Shown one piece after another: positions 1 to 9,028 of a stretch of DNA of 64,000 nucleotides. Below the pieces are notes generated by a model. It saw only the letters and a program-made list of their open reading frames with translations. It made no database searches and was not told the origin of the DNA. The position numbers and the translations under genes were made by a program. The stretch is from CAVWQV01 sp963757115 (GTDB lineage Bacteria > Pseudomonadota > Alphaproteobacteria > Acetobacterales > Acetobacteraceae), in NCBI GenBank assembly GCA_963757115.1, contig CAVWQV010000014.1, positions 62,001 through 126,000 on the forward strand, in the 5' to 3' direction. Numbering within the stretch: the stretch's first letter is position 1; every line of letters begins with the position of its first letter.

Positions 1-216
1 CAGCACGTCCTCCATGACGTCGAGCCGCCGCACCTTCTCGTCCGGCGCAAGAAGGGCGCTGTCCGCGATGTCGTCGGCGTTGCGGGCGAAGGCGTAGAAG
101 GCGTGGACGTGCGGCCGCACGCGGGCTGCGATCAGCGCGGAGCCGACGGGGAAATTCTCGTCGCCCCGATCCTTGCCCGACCAGGTCTCGACCGAGGCGG
201 TCAGAACGTCGCTCAA
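1..216 (-). CDS. hpnC: HpnC, squalene/hydroxysqualene synthase-like protein (partial)
   Basis: This is the N-terminal part (72 codons) of a gene that runs off the left edge. Read on the minus strand it gives ETWSGKDRGDENFPVGS, followed by a helix with the aspartate-rich segment ARNADDIADS. This matches the start of HpnC, the trans-isoprenyl-diphosphate synthase-family enzyme that acts with HpnD/HpnE to make squalene for hopanoids. The proposed TTG start overlaps the TGA of hpnB in a TTGA tetranucleotide, the same junction as between hpnA and hpnB, so translation is probably coupled. The family call rests on motif memory and on the neighbouring hpnB and hpnA genes. Confidence 0.85.
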   Translation of the reverse strand, partial: MSDVLTASVETWSGKDRGDENFPVGSALIAARVRPHVHAFYAFARNADDIADSALLAPDEKVRRLDVMEDVL

Positions 217-1328
217 GCGTCCGCACTCCGGTAGGCGCGGCTTTTCCAGACCACTCCCCGTCCTCGGTAGTGTTGCAGCGCGGACCCGACGGTCGCGGCC
301 ATGTAGAACAGCGCGATTAGCGGGAGGATTGCCGACCAAAGCGGCGAACGCCCGAAGCGGCGCAGGGTCGGCAAATAGGAGGCTGCCGCCCCGAGCCAAG
401 CTAGGAGGCCCATCCCGCGCGCAAGGGTTGCGCCGAACAGCGCGGCAACGGGCGGGACGATCCACGTCAGGACCATGCCGACCAGGCAGAGCGCGAGCAG
501 GACGGGCGAGCGGCGAAGCTGGACGTAGGCCGTGCGGGCCACCATTCGCCAGATGTCGGCCGCGTGAGGGTAGGGGCGAATGGAGCGCGCCAGCACGCTG
601 TGGCCGAGCCAGATCGAGCCGTCCCGTTTCACCTTGGCCGCGAGTGCGACGTCGTCGATCAGCATCTCGCGTATCGCCGCGATGCCGCCGACCCGCGCCA
701 GCGCTCCCGAGCGCACCAGGATGCTGCCGCCCGCCGCCGCTGCCGTCCGACGCCGGGGGTCGTTGACGGAGGCGAACGGATAGAGGAGCTGGAAGAAAAA
801 TACGAAAGCCGGCACCAGCGCCCGTTCGGCCCAGCTCTCGCAGGCCAGCGCCACCATCTCGGAAACGAGATCGAGTCCGCCATCCTCGGCCTTCGCGACC
901 AGCGTCGCCAGGTGCCGCTCGTCGTGGACGATGTCGGCGTCCGTCAGCAGGATGAAGGCGGCGTCGCCCGCTGCCGCCACTCCCTGGGACACCGCCCAAA
1001 GCTTGCCGCTCCACCCAGGCGGTCGCGGCCGCCCCTCGAGGAGGACGAGGCGGGGGTCAGCGATGGCGCGGACGATGGCTCCGGTTCCGTCGGCGCTCTG
1101 ATCGTCGACCACGATGACCCGGAAATCGCCCGGATATTTCTGTGCAAGCAATGAACGTACGGCGAACGCTATGCTTGCGGCTTCGTCGCGCGCGGGGACC
1201 ACGACGACGACCTCACCGCTTGCCGGCGCGGAAGAGGGACGCAACACCGGGCCCATTTGCCAGAATCGGCCATGGAAGCCGAGCAGATAGGCCCAGATCA
1301 ACAGGGATACGGCCGCGAGCGCGGTCAA
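213..1328 (-). CDS. hpnB: HpnB, hopanoid-associated family 2 glycosyltransferase
   Basis: This encodes a 371-residue membrane-associated glycosyltransferase. An N-terminal hydrophobic segment is followed by a GT2 domain with VVVPARDEA, VVDDQSADGT and the metal/nucleotide-binding LTDADIVH (DxD-type), then several C-terminal membrane segments. HpnB belongs to the hopanoid cluster and is thought to act on hopanoid side-chain or head-group sugars; its exact substrate is not firmly established. The TTG start at 1328 overlaps the corrected hpnA stop (TTGA), and the stop overlaps the hpnC start in the same way. Read naively, the frame continues upstream into hpnA and gives a false 706-residue fusion; that is explained by a one-base frameshift in hpnA, not by gene fusion. 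Confidence 0.88.
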   Translation of the reverse strand: MTALAAVSLLIWAYLLGFHGRFWQMGPVLRPSSAPASGEVVVVVPARDEAASIAFAVRSLLAQKYPGDFRVIVVDDQSADGTGAIVRAIADPRLVLLEGRPRPPGWSGKLWAVSQGVAAAGDAAFILLTDADIVHDERHLATLVAKAEDGGLDLVSEMVALACESWAERALVPAFVFFFQLLYPFASVNDPRRRTAAAAGGSILVRSGALARVGGIAAIREMLIDDVALAAKVKRDGSIWLGHSVLARSIRPYPHAADIWRMVARTAYVQLRRSPVLLALCLVGMVLTWIVPPVAALFGATLARGMGLLAWLGAAASYLPTLRRFGRSPLWSAILPLIALFYMAATVGSALQHYRGRGVVWKSRAYRSADA

Positions 1329-2333
1329 CGGGGCACCATTCCGTTCGCCCGAAACCACGCCACCGCATCTTCCACGGCAGCCCGGGCAGGCCGGGGCCGG
1401 TAGCCCAGTGCCGCCTCTGCCTTCGCCGAAGAAAAGAACATGCGCTTGCGCGCCATCTTGAGATGGTCGCGGCTGACCATCGGCGCGCTCGCCGGTGAGC
1501 TTCGATGCCGCCTCCATGCCGATCGCCAGCGGCCAAAGCAGGTCATGGCGCAGCTTGATGCGGGGCGCGCGGCGGCCGGTCACGGAGGCGATCAGGGCCA
1601 GCAGGTCGCGCAGGAACAGGTTTTCCCCGCCCAGGATGTATTTTTCCCCGACCGTTCCCCGCTCCAGTGCCAGGGCATGGCCCTCCGCCACGTCATCGAC
1701 GTGGACGATGTTCAGCCCGGTGTCGATATACGCCGGCATGCGTCCGGAGGCGGCATCGGCGATCATCTTGCCGGTGGGGGTCGGCTTGATGTCTCGCGGC
1801 CCAACCGGCGTCGATGGATTGACGATCACGGCCGGAAGCCCGTGCTGACGCACCATGTCGAGCACCGCCTGCTCGGCGCGGTACTTCGACTTCTTGTAGA
1901 CGCCGACGATCACATCCTCCGTGACGGGCGTGGTCTCGTCGGCGGACGAGCCGTCCTTGGTCAATCCGAGGGCCGCGACCGAGCTGCAATACACGATCCG
2001 GCTGACGCCCGCTTGCTGCGCCGCCCGCATCAACTCGAACGTGCCGCCAACATTGGCCCGGATCATTGCCTCCGGGTCCGGCACCCAGATCCGGTAGTCC
2101 GCCGCGACATGGACCAATGCGCCGCATCCGGCCATCGCGCGCTGAAGGGAGCCAGGGTCGGTCAGGTCGCCTTCCACGGGCTCGCCCGCCAAGCCGGCGA
2201 GGTTGCGCCGGTCGGACGCCGGACGCACTAGCAATCGAAGCGAGTGCCCCCGTGCCTCCAGGGTGCGTGCCACCGCTGAACCAACGAAGCCCGTGGCGCC
2301 GGTCAACAAAGTCGGAGAGTTGGACATGCTCAC
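1325..2333 (-). pseudogene. hpnA: HpnA, hopanoid-associated sugar epimerase (one-base frameshift)
   Basis: This is an extended SDR (NAD-dependent epimerase) protein. Its N-terminal Rossmann motif is TGATGFVGSAVA, and it has YCSSVAALG, a YKKSK catalytic Tyr/Lys pair and VNPSTPVGPRD. The family makes an uncharacterised nucleotide-sugar change in hopanoid clusters. After ASKLTGE the frame goes wrong; the expected continuation PMVSRDHLKMARKRMFF up to GMVPR and a stop lies in the next frame. Removing one base from the GCGCG run near 1484-1488 restores a single 335-residue product that ends exactly at the TTGA overlap with hpnB. No other lesion is visible. The start may be GTG 2333 or ATG 2327. It may be a recent pseudogene or a base-calling error. 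Confidence 0.8.
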
Positions 2334-2417
2334 GTCCGCGCTATAGCCCGGACCCGCCGATCAGGTGTAGAGCGGCGCGCCAACCTTCCTCACCAAGCTC
2401 GCCCGGTTGAAGAAATC

Positions 2418-3386
2418 GTGAAAAGATGGTCGATCGGCCTGGCGATAGCGGGTCTTGCAGTCGGAACTTTGCTGATCGGCGGGTTCGGCTTCGCGCACGT
2501 TGCCGACGCCGCGCTCTCGATCGGCTGGGACGGCTTCGTCCTGCTGCTCGCCTGGCAATGCTTGTTGTTCGTCCCGCTCGGGCTCGCCTGGGCGCTGGTC
2601 GCCGGGCGCGGCCCCGCCTGGGCCTATGTGTGGGGACGCATGGTGCGCGATGCGGCGACCAACTGCCTGCCCTTTTCGCCGGTAGGCGGGTTCGTGTTCG
2701 GCGCGCGCGCGCTCACCCTGCGCGGTATAACCTGGCAGCTCGCCAGTGCGTCGGTTGTGGTGGACGCCACTGCCGAGGTTCTGGCGCAGGTGCTGTTCGC
2801 CCTGGTCGGCCTTTGCTTGTTGATGTCGCGAGATCCAACCTCCCCGGTAGCGATCCCGCTCGCGGTCGGGCTCGGGGTTTGCGGCCTGGCGCTGGCGGGC
2901 TTCTTCTGGGTGCAGCAGGGTGCGAGCGTCGTGTTTGCCAAGCTCGGCCAGCGCATCGCCGGGCAGTGGTTCGACGATGCCAATGAGCGGGTCGCGGCCT
3001 TCCAGGCTGAGCTCGGGCAGATCTACGCCCGCACGGGGCGCCTCGTCTTGGCCGTTCTGGTCCACCTCGTCGGCTGGATCGGCACCGCATTCGGCAGCTG
3101 GCTGGCGTATCATCTGCTCGGCGCAGATCTCGACTTCGAGGACGCGGTCGTGATCGAGGCCTTGTTGCGCGCCATGCTCGCAGCGACTTTCGTGGTGCCG
3201 GGCAATGCGGGCATCCAGGAAGCCGGCTATGCCGGGTTCGGCTTGCTGTTCGGGGTGCCGCCGGACCTTTCACTCGGCGTCTCGCTGCTTGGCCGGGCGC
3301 GTGACCTCGCCCTTGGGGTGCCCATCCTACTGACCTGGCAGTGGGGGGAGGTCCGCCGCCTGAGGCTCGCGCCGCCGAACGGCTGA
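2418..3386 (+). CDS. hpnL: HpnL-like membrane protein (lysylphosphatidylglycerol synthase TM-domain family)
   Basis: This 322-residue protein consists almost entirely of membrane segments, with about seven or eight predicted spans beginning at residue 8. It contains conserved stretches typical of the UPF0104/LPG-synthase transmembrane family: LPFSPVGGFVFGARAL near residue 76 and VPGNAGIQEAGYAGFG near residue 260. Its position divergent from hpnA points to the hopanoid-associated HpnL subgroup, whose proposed role is lipid transport or flipping. The GTG at 2418 is the farthest upstream reasonable start. The membrane-family assignment is secure; the HpnL name is supported by family resemblance and context. 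Confidence 0.82.
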   Translation: MKRWSIGLAIAGLAVGTLLIGGFGFAHVADAALSIGWDGFVLLLAWQCLLFVPLGLAWALVAGRGPAWAYVWGRMVRDAATNCLPFSPVGGFVFGARALTLRGITWQLASASVVVDATAEVLAQVLFALVGLCLLMSRDPTSPVAIPLAVGLGVCGLALAGFFWVQQGASVVFAKLGQRIAGQWFDDANERVAAFQAELGQIYARTGRLVLAVLVHLVGWIGTAFGSWLAYHLLGADLDFEDAVVIEALLRAMLAATFVVPGNAGIQEAGYAGFGLLFGVPPDLSLGVSLLGRARDLALGVPILLTWQWGEVRRLRLAPPNG

Positions 3387-3405
3387 CCTCGCGCGCCCGG
3401 CGTAG

Positions 3406-3537
3406 CTATGGATAGTAGTAGTAGCGATACGGGTGATAGTGCGGACCATATGCCGGAACGACGATGCATCCGGACAGCGCCAAAACCATCCCGACCGCCG
3501 CCGCGACTCGTAATGCGGCTCCGAAGTAGCTTCGCAT
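3406..3537 (-). CDS. Tiny tyrosine-rich lipoprotein (43 aa)
   Basis: This is a short gene easily missed by length cut-offs. It begins at ATG 3537 with an excellent Shine-Dalgarno (AAGGAGG, seven bases upstream). The product has a charged N-terminus, a hydrophobic stretch AAAVGMVLALSGC forming a lipobox (LSGC), and a mature tail of only about 20 residues, PAYGPHYHPYRYYYYP, very rich in tyrosine and histidine. Small lipoproteins with such YGP/HYHP tails are common in alphaproteobacteria, but no function is known. It lies convergent to hpnL (stops 20 bases apart). Confidence 0.75.
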   Translation of the reverse strand: MRSYFGAALRVAAAVGMVLALSGCIVVPAYGPHYHPYRYYYYP

Positions 3538-3615
3538 CGATTGCCTCCTTTTCTCGCCGTGATCTGGGCAGTCAACGCGGCGGCAATGCGTCGAACGCGT
3601 GTTGAATTGTAACGC

Positions 3616-3987
3616 TCAGGCCCGGCCCAACAGCACGCCCGCCCATGCGCCGGCGACACAGAGGACGACGGAGGCGACCGCGTAGGCCGCTGCGGCGGCG
3701 ACTTCGCCCAACTGCAGCAGTTCGACGGTTTGCAGGCTGAAGGCGGAAAAGGTAGTGAACCCGCCGCAGAAACCGGTCATCAGGAAGACGCGCACATCCG
3801 GGTGCCAGCCGAGCCGGTCTGGCAAGCTGACCGCGGCCACCCACCCGATGAGGGCCGACCCCGAGACATTGATGAACAACGTGCCCCACGGGAACCGCAG
3901 CCCCGTGTAAGCGGCCACGGTCCCGGTGAGCCAGAACCGCGCCACGCTGCCGAGCGCGCCGCCGATCGCTACCCAGAGATAGGTCAA
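3616..3987 (-). CDS. crcB: Fluoride channel CrcB/Fluc
   Basis: This 123-residue protein has four membrane helices. Its Fluc hallmarks are GGALGSVARFWL in helix 1, the INVSGSALIGW segment in helix 2 and GFCGGFTTFSAFS in helix 3, which carries the TTFS phenylalanine-box region. Fluc proteins are dual-topology homodimers that export fluoride passively across the inner membrane. TTG 3987 was chosen because AGGAGGGG lies just upstream and the resulting length fits the family; an upstream in-frame start (ATG near 4083) would add an arginine/glycine-rich leader not found in the family. No fluoride riboswitch could be recognised upstream. Confidence 0.9.
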   Translation of the reverse strand: MTYLWVAIGGALGSVARFWLTGTVAAYTGLRFPWGTLFINVSGSALIGWVAAVSLPDRLGWHPDVRVFLMTGFCGGFTTFSAFSLQTVELLQLGEVAAAAAYAVASVVLCVAGAWAGVLLGRA

Positions 3988-4139
3988 GCTGCCCCTCCTG
4001 CCCGCGCGCGCCCCGCGCCCCCCGCGGAGGATTCTGCCCACGTGGGCTTGCGAGGCAAATTCCCGCGCAGCATCGTTTACCATCTAGCAAGAGATCGTAG
4101 CGCTATCTATTATATGCTCCGTCTCGGACTGGAGGCGTC

Positions 4140-4589
4140 GTGACCGATTTCGACCATGAGCTGCTGTTCGTGCTGCATGACGTGGCCCGCCTATTGCGGG
4201 TCGAGGCGGACAAACGGGCACGCGCCCACGGCATGACCCGGGCGCAATGGGCCATCCTCGTCTGGCTCGAACGCGAACCTGGCATCTCTCAGAAAGAACT
4301 GGCCGAGATCATGGACGTGGAGCCGATGACCGTCGCCAGGCTGGTCGACCGCTTGGAGGCTCGCAGCATGGTGGAGCGGCGGCCGGACCCGCGCGATCGG
4401 CGCATCTGGCGTCTGCATCTGCGCCCGGCCGCGTTGCCGGTGCTGCGGGAGATGGATGTGCAACGGGCAGATATGACGCGGATGGTGACAGACGGGATTG
4501 AGGGCGGTGCGCTGCGGATGACTACCGAGGCACTGCTGCAAATGAAGGAGACCTTGAGCGGCGGCGGCCGCGCCGCCCGGCGGGCCTGA
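4140..4589 (+). CDS. MarR-family transcriptional regulator
   Basis: This 149-residue protein has the winged-helix MarR layout. A dimerisation helix comes first, then MTRAQWAILVWLEREPGISQ, the recognition helix MDVEPMTVARLVDRLE, the wing VERRPDPRDRRIWRLHL (the DxRDRR wing motif), and a C-terminal dimerisation helix. It begins with GTG at 4140. It is immediately followed by genes for a membrane-fusion protein and a DHA2 transporter, the emrRAB arrangement. It therefore probably represses this efflux operon and is released by the exported compounds. Confidence 0.9.
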   Translation: MTDFDHELLFVLHDVARLLRVEADKRARAHGMTRAQWAILVWLEREPGISQKELAEIMDVEPMTVARLVDRLEARSMVERRPDPRDRRIWRLHLRPAALPVLREMDVQRADMTRMVTDGIEGGALRMTTEALLQMKETLSGGGRAARRA

Positions 4590-4632
4590 GGCCCGGAGTG
4601 ACGACGCCCTCACATCCGAAGGGGTCGTCTGA

Positions 4633-5730
4633 ATGTCGTCGACCACCGCGCCCGTTGCCCGCGTGCCCGTCGTGGACGCGCCGGCGCCGGTTCGCACGCA
4701 GTCGTCGCGGCGGCGGCTTCGCTGGGCGTTCATGTTCGGCGGCATCGTTTTCGTGATCGTCGGTTCGCTCGCCTGGTGGCTGCAGGGCGGCCGCTTCGTC
4801 ACCATCGACAACGCCTACGCACGGGCGGCGCGCGAAACGCTGTCGACCGACATCAACGGCATCGTCGCCGCGGTGCCGGTGCATGAGGGGCAGCTCGTCC
4901 ACAAGGGGGACGTGGTACTCCGCTTCGACACGCGTCCGTTCGACATCGCGCTAGCCGGGGCAAAGGCCAACTTGTCGCAGGTGGCGCTGAGTCTGGCGGC
5001 GATGAAGCAGGATTACGAGCGGATGCTGCGCGACATCGACGCCAAGCAGGCGCAGGTGCAGCTCGATCAGGTCAATTTCGATCGCCGGGCCACGCTCGTC
5101 GGCCGCGGCGACGTGTCCCGCTCCGATTACGATACCGCGCGGTTCGCCCTGATCTCCGAACAGCGGAGCCTTGATTCGCTCCGCTTGGCCGCGCAGGTGC
5201 AGCTCGCCAAGCTTGGCGGGCGGCCGGACATCGATATCGCCGCAATGCCGGAGTACCGCAAAGCGCAGGCCGCGGTGGACGAAGCGCAGCGTCAGCTCGA
5301 TCATGCCGTGCTCTATGCCCCTTACACCGGCGTCGTGACGATGGTGGACAGCGTGCAGCCCGGCATGTTTCTGCTGGCCGGCACGGCAGCATTTGGCATC
5401 GTCTCCACCGAGCAGGTCTGGATCGAGGCCAATCCCAAGGAAACCGAGCTGACGTGGGTCAAGCCCGGCGACCCGGTCAGCGTTACTGTAGACACTTATC
5501 CCAGCCGGATCTGGTCGGGTACGGTGCAAAGTATCGCGCCGAACAGCGGGTCAGAGTTCTCGGTGCTGCCGGCGCAGAACTCGTCGGGCAACTGGGTCAA
5601 GGTCGTGCAGCGCATCCAGGTGCGCATCGCCGTCGACCGCGCGCCCGACGCGCCGCCGCTCCGCTCCGGCATGAGCGTGGAAGCCAGCATCGACACCGGC
5701 CATCGCCGCACGCTCGAAGATCTGTTCTGA
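4633..5730 (+). CDS. HlyD/EmrA-type membrane-fusion protein
   Basis: This 365-residue periplasmic adaptor has one N-terminal membrane anchor (FMFGGIVFVIVGSLAWWL, residues about 36-53), a split lipoyl/biotinyl-like domain (NGIVAAVPVHEGQLVHKGD and APYTGVVTMVDSVQPG), a coiled-coil hairpin between them, and a C-terminal beta-barrel domain. Such proteins bridge an inner-membrane DHA2 transporter to an outer-membrane channel. It lies 43 bases after marR and 11 bases before the transporter gene, so one operon is likely. No TolC-like gene is in the window. The family is certain; the substrate is unknown. Confidence 0.92.
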   Translation: MSSTTAPVARVPVVDAPAPVRTQSSRRRLRWAFMFGGIVFVIVGSLAWWLQGGRFVTIDNAYARAARETLSTDINGIVAAVPVHEGQLVHKGDVVLRFDTRPFDIALAGAKANLSQVALSLAAMKQDYERMLRDIDAKQAQVQLDQVNFDRRATLVGRGDVSRSDYDTARFALISEQRSLDSLRLAAQVQLAKLGGRPDIDIAAMPEYRKAQAAVDEAQRQLDHAVLYAPYTGVVTMVDSVQPGMFLLAGTAAFGIVSTEQVWIEANPKETELTWVKPGDPVSVTVDTYPSRIWSGTVQSIAPNSGSEFSVLPAQNSSGNWVKVVQRIQVRIAVDRAPDAPPLRSGMSVEASIDTGHRRTLEDLF

Positions 5731-5741
5731 CGGCAGCCGGC

Positions 5742-7323
5742 GTGAGCGGTATAACGGCCAGCTTCGTGCGGGTCCCGCATCGGGGCATCATTACCGCCTG
5801 CACGATGGCGGCGACCCTCATGCAGGCGCTTGAACTCGACGATCGCCAACGTCGCGCTGCCCTACATGCAGGGCAGCCTGTCGGCGAGCTACGACGAGAT
5901 CACGTGGGTGCTCACATCCTACGTCACGGCCGCAGCCATCATGACGGCGCCAGTCGGCTGGCTCGCCAGCCGGTTCGGCCGCAAGAATTTGTTTCTGATC
6001 TGCGTCGTCGGCTTCACCCTCGCCTCAATGCTGTGCGGTGCCGCGCAGTCGTTGTCTCAGATGGTGCTGTTCCGGATTCTCCAGGGCGTGTTCGGCGCGG
6101 CGCTGGTGCCGCTCTCGCAATCGACCATGCTCGATATCTATCCTGCCGAGCAGCGCGGTTCGGCGATGGCGCTTTGGGGTGTGGGCGTCATGCTTGGGCC
6201 GATCCTTGGCCCCACGCTCGGCGGCTTTCTGACCGAGTGGTACAACTGGCGCTGGGTGTTCTACGTCAACCTGCCGGTTGGGATTGCGGCGACACTCGGC
6301 CTGATCTGGTTCATGCCAAAGAGCGCGTCGCAGTCGAGCCTCCGGTTCGATTGGATCGGCTTCGCGGTGCTGTCCATCGGCATCGGTTCGTTGCAGATGA
6401 TGCTGGACCGCGGGCAGGACCAGGATTGGTTCAGCTCGCGCGAGGTTATCGTCGAAGCTGTGCTCGCCGGCCTCGGCTTCTATCTTTTCGTCGTCCACAT
6501 GGCGACTTCGACCAACCCCTTCATCAAGGCGGCCGTGTTCCGCGACCGCAATCTCGTTGCGGGCGTGCTGATGATGTTTGCGGTCGGCTCCGTGCTGCTT
6601 GCAAGCTCCGCGCTGCTGGCTCCCTGGCTGCAAACACTGTCCGATTACCCGGTGGCGGCCGCCGGATTGCTGCTGGCGCCGCGCGGCGTTGGCACCATGG
6701 CCGCCATGATGGTCGGCGGGCGGTTATCGAGCCGCTTCGACCCCCGCCTCATCATGTTCGTCGGCCTGCTTATTTTGCTCTACTCCATGTGGATCATGAC
6801 CGCCTGGACGCCGGATGTGTCGCGCAGCGAGGTGATCTTCTGCATCCTGCTGCAAGGCGCCGGGCTTGGCTTCGTGTTCGTGCCGTTGCAGGTGCTAGCA
6901 TTCTGGACTTTGCCGTCAGCCTTCCGCACCGACGGCACGGCCCTCCTCAGCCTGTTTCGCAACGTCGGCAGCGCCATCGGTATATCCGTGATGTCGGCGA
7001 CCTTGGCGCACAACACGCAGGTGCTGCATCAGGAGATCGGCAGCGCGATCACGCCGTTCAATCGCGCCCTCCAAGTGGGCGGCAATATCGGTCGATACTG
7101 GATTCTGGCACCCGTGCCCGGGGACCCGGTCACAGCGCAGCAGGGGCTGACGATGCTCGATCGCATGGTCAACCGACAGGCCGAGATCATCGCCTATCTT
7201 GACGACTTCAAGCTGATGATGCTGACCACGGTCCCGGCGATCCCGCTATTGCTGCTGCTCCGGCGCCCGGCGGCCACTCGGCCCGAGGACCCCGACGAGC
7301 ATCATGCGGTGGTGATGGATTAG
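5742..7323 (+). pseudogene. DHA2 (EmrB-like) drug efflux transporter, frameshifted near the 5' end
   Basis: This is a 14-helix MFS transporter. The body from 5836 on is intact: TIANVALPYMQGS, SRFGRKNLF in the loop after helix 2, and LGPILGPTLGGFLTEW (motif C). The family N-terminus (RGIITACTMAATLMQALD) is present just upstream but one frame away. Deleting one A of the AA at 5833-5834 joins them into a 526-residue protein starting at GTG 5742, 11 bases after emrA. Without correction the longest product starts at TTG 5830 and lacks most of helix 1, including the conserved LD before the ST motif, so activity would be doubtful. It is either a recent lesion or a sequence error. Confidence 0.82.
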
Positions 7324-7336
7324 GCTTAACGGCGAA

Positions 7337-7366
7337 GGCCCGGACCACACGCGTGCGGCCCGGGCC
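7337..7366. terminator. Imperfect palindrome between convergent genes
   Basis: The 30 bases starting GGCCCGG and ending CCGGGCC form a long hairpin (7-bp outer stem, then CC/GG and CAC/GTG pairs separated by A-C mismatches). It sits between the stops of the efflux transporter (+) and the RTX protein (-), so it is probably a bidirectional terminator. It has no strong T-run on either side. Confidence 0.55.
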
Positions 7367-7388
7367 AAATCGCTCAAGCCAGTTGCGC

Positions 7389-8597
7389 TCAGCTGAAGTT
7401 CGTGTGGTTGAGCTGGGCGACCCCGGCGAAGGTAACTTTAGTTCCGTCGCTGAGGGTGATGGTAGTCGAGCCAGCCGAGGTGGTCGCGCCCGCGAGCGCA
7501 TTTGCGGCCTCGTTCGGGCCGTAGCCTGTCAAAGCGATCTTGTCGCCCGTCACGAAGTTGTTGATCAGGTCTTGGCCGCCCGCCGCGCCCTTGACGAATT
7601 GGAACACCTCCTTGTTGCCGAGAGCCGTAACGGTGGAGGCGCCACTGCCGGCCACGAACGTGTCGGCACCGAAACCGCCGAGCATCTGATCGTTGCCGGA
7701 GCCGCCGTAGAGCAAGTCGTTGCCCGCGGACAGGGCCGCCGACAGCGTCTCGTTGCCGCCGGCCGCGTGCAACGCTTGCGCCTGACTGCCCTCCGCCCAA
7801 AGCTGGTCGCCGTTGCCGCCACCGAACAGGGTTGCCGGCCCGGTGCCTGCGAAGATGAGGTTGTTACCGGCCGATCCGCCGTGGAACTCGTTGGCCCCCG
7901 AGCCGCCGAACAGCGTCTCGGAACCGGTCCCCCCAATCACGGTCGCGCCACCCGAAGCGCCGATGAAGGTGAGCGAGCCGGAACCGCCGAAAATGTGCGT
8001 CGGATGAGTGCCGCTGGCGACCACGGTCGACGCTCCGCCTCCCGCGACGATGCTGTCGTCGCCGTTGGCTTTGACCAGGTCGTTGCCGTTGCCGAGCACG
8101 ATGCTGTTGTGCCCGCCGCCGGTCGCGATCGTGTCGTTGCCCCCGCCGGCCGCGAGCACGAAATCGCGGCCGTTGCCAGTGGTGATCAACCAATTGCCGG
8201 GATCCGTGGCGGGAATGACGATCCGGTTCGATCCTCCGCCAGCGACGACCGTGCCGCTGCCGCCCGCCGGGAAGAAGTTCAGGCCGGTATCGCCGGACAT
8301 CACCGCTTGTTGGCCGCTCGAGCCGAGGATCACTGCGTTGGGCGCATCGTTGACGATCGCGGCGTAGCCCGGCGGAACGATCGTTGCCCCCGGTAGAGTT
8401 TGCACGAACTCGCCGATCACCCCCGGCGGCAACTCCGGCGGTGGGCCGGATGCGTCGCTCACCGGTTGCAATATGCCGCTTGTCACGGCCGAGTTGATGG
8501 CCGTCGCCAGCTGCGTTGCCAACAGGGTGTTGGCCTGAGTGTCATAGTTCAATGAAACGGTTGACCCGCTCGCGCCGAGGACTGTGACCGTCGCCAT
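7389..8597 (-). CDS. RTX-type glycine-rich calcium-binding protein
   Basis: This 402-residue protein is very rich in glycine, asparagine and serine. From about residue 110 to 330 it contains irregular RTX-like nonapeptide repeats, most clearly YGGSGNDQMLGGFGADTF, forming a calcium-binding beta-roll. The C-terminus (DLINNFVTGDKIALTGYG, then an aliphatic end) resembles the peptidase M10 serralysin-type C-terminal region and type I secretion signals. There is no signal peptide and no catalytic domain, so it is probably a secreted or surface structural protein. No type I secretion genes accompany it. The repeats deviate from GGxGxDxUx in many places, so calcium binding is inferred. Confidence 0.78.
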   Translation of the reverse strand: MATVTVLGASGSTVSLNYDTQANTLLATQLATAINSAVTSGILQPVSDASGPPPELPPGVIGEFVQTLPGATIVPPGYAAIVNDAPNAVILGSSGQQAVMSGDTGLNFFPAGGSGTVVAGGGSNRIVIPATDPGNWLITTGNGRDFVLAAGGGNDTIATGGGHNSIVLGNGNDLVKANGDDSIVAGGGASTVVASGTHPTHIFGGSGSLTFIGASGGATVIGGTGSETLFGGSGANEFHGGSAGNNLIFAGTGPATLFGGGNGDQLWAEGSQAQALHAAGGNETLSAALSAGNDLLYGGSGNDQMLGGFGADTFVAGSGASTVTALGNKEVFQFVKGAAGGQDLINNFVTGDKIALTGYGPNEAANALAGATTSAGSTTITLSDGTKVTFAGVAQLNHTNFS

Positions 8598-9028
8598 GAA
8601 GCCCTTTCCTTTCAGGTTGTGAACCGCCGGCCCCGTACCGGCGTTGCATCCATTGGCCCGGATACAACCATAGAAGCGGTCGAGCTGGATATCTCAACCT
8701 TATGACGAAACGAGATTGCGAGATGTGTCTTTAAGTTGTGGTCTTCGCGTGATTATGCCGTGTCGTCCAATAAGTTGGATTGTGCGCCACAAATCTGACG
8801 GGGTCGGAACAATCGGCTTCGGCCCTCAGATTTGCTGCATTGCAGCGTGCCCAAAGCTGGACTGAAGCCACGCCGCGAGACGGGTCCAACTCCCTATCCA
8901 GATTGCGCAAGAGCCCGTACGGTCCCTTTCGCGGATCACGAAAGCGTGATCGTAAATTCTCGGAAGCGCTGGGCCGATGGCGCGTCCATCCGCTTGCCGA
9001 ATAAGGACCCGCCGACACCTAAGCGGGT
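8598..9028. other. 430-base intergenic region
   Basis: Between the divergent RTX gene (-) and SDR gene (+) there is no convincing gene; short frames on either strand have no recognisable domain or plausible ribosome-binding site. The stretch 8655-8790 is distinctly AT-richer than its surroundings, which suits promoters for both flanking genes, but no clear -35/-10 pair could be fixed. Confidence 0.5.

Noticed and set aside
3988..4139. Possible fluoride riboswitch upstream of crcB
   Set aside because: The conserved GGCGAUGG-type start and pseudoknot pattern could not be found; the region is only a GC-rich leader.
7400..8300. Repeated short motifs that might be mistaken for a CRISPR array or DNA repeats
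   Set aside because: They are the coding repeats of the RTX-type protein, degenerate at DNA level and in frame.
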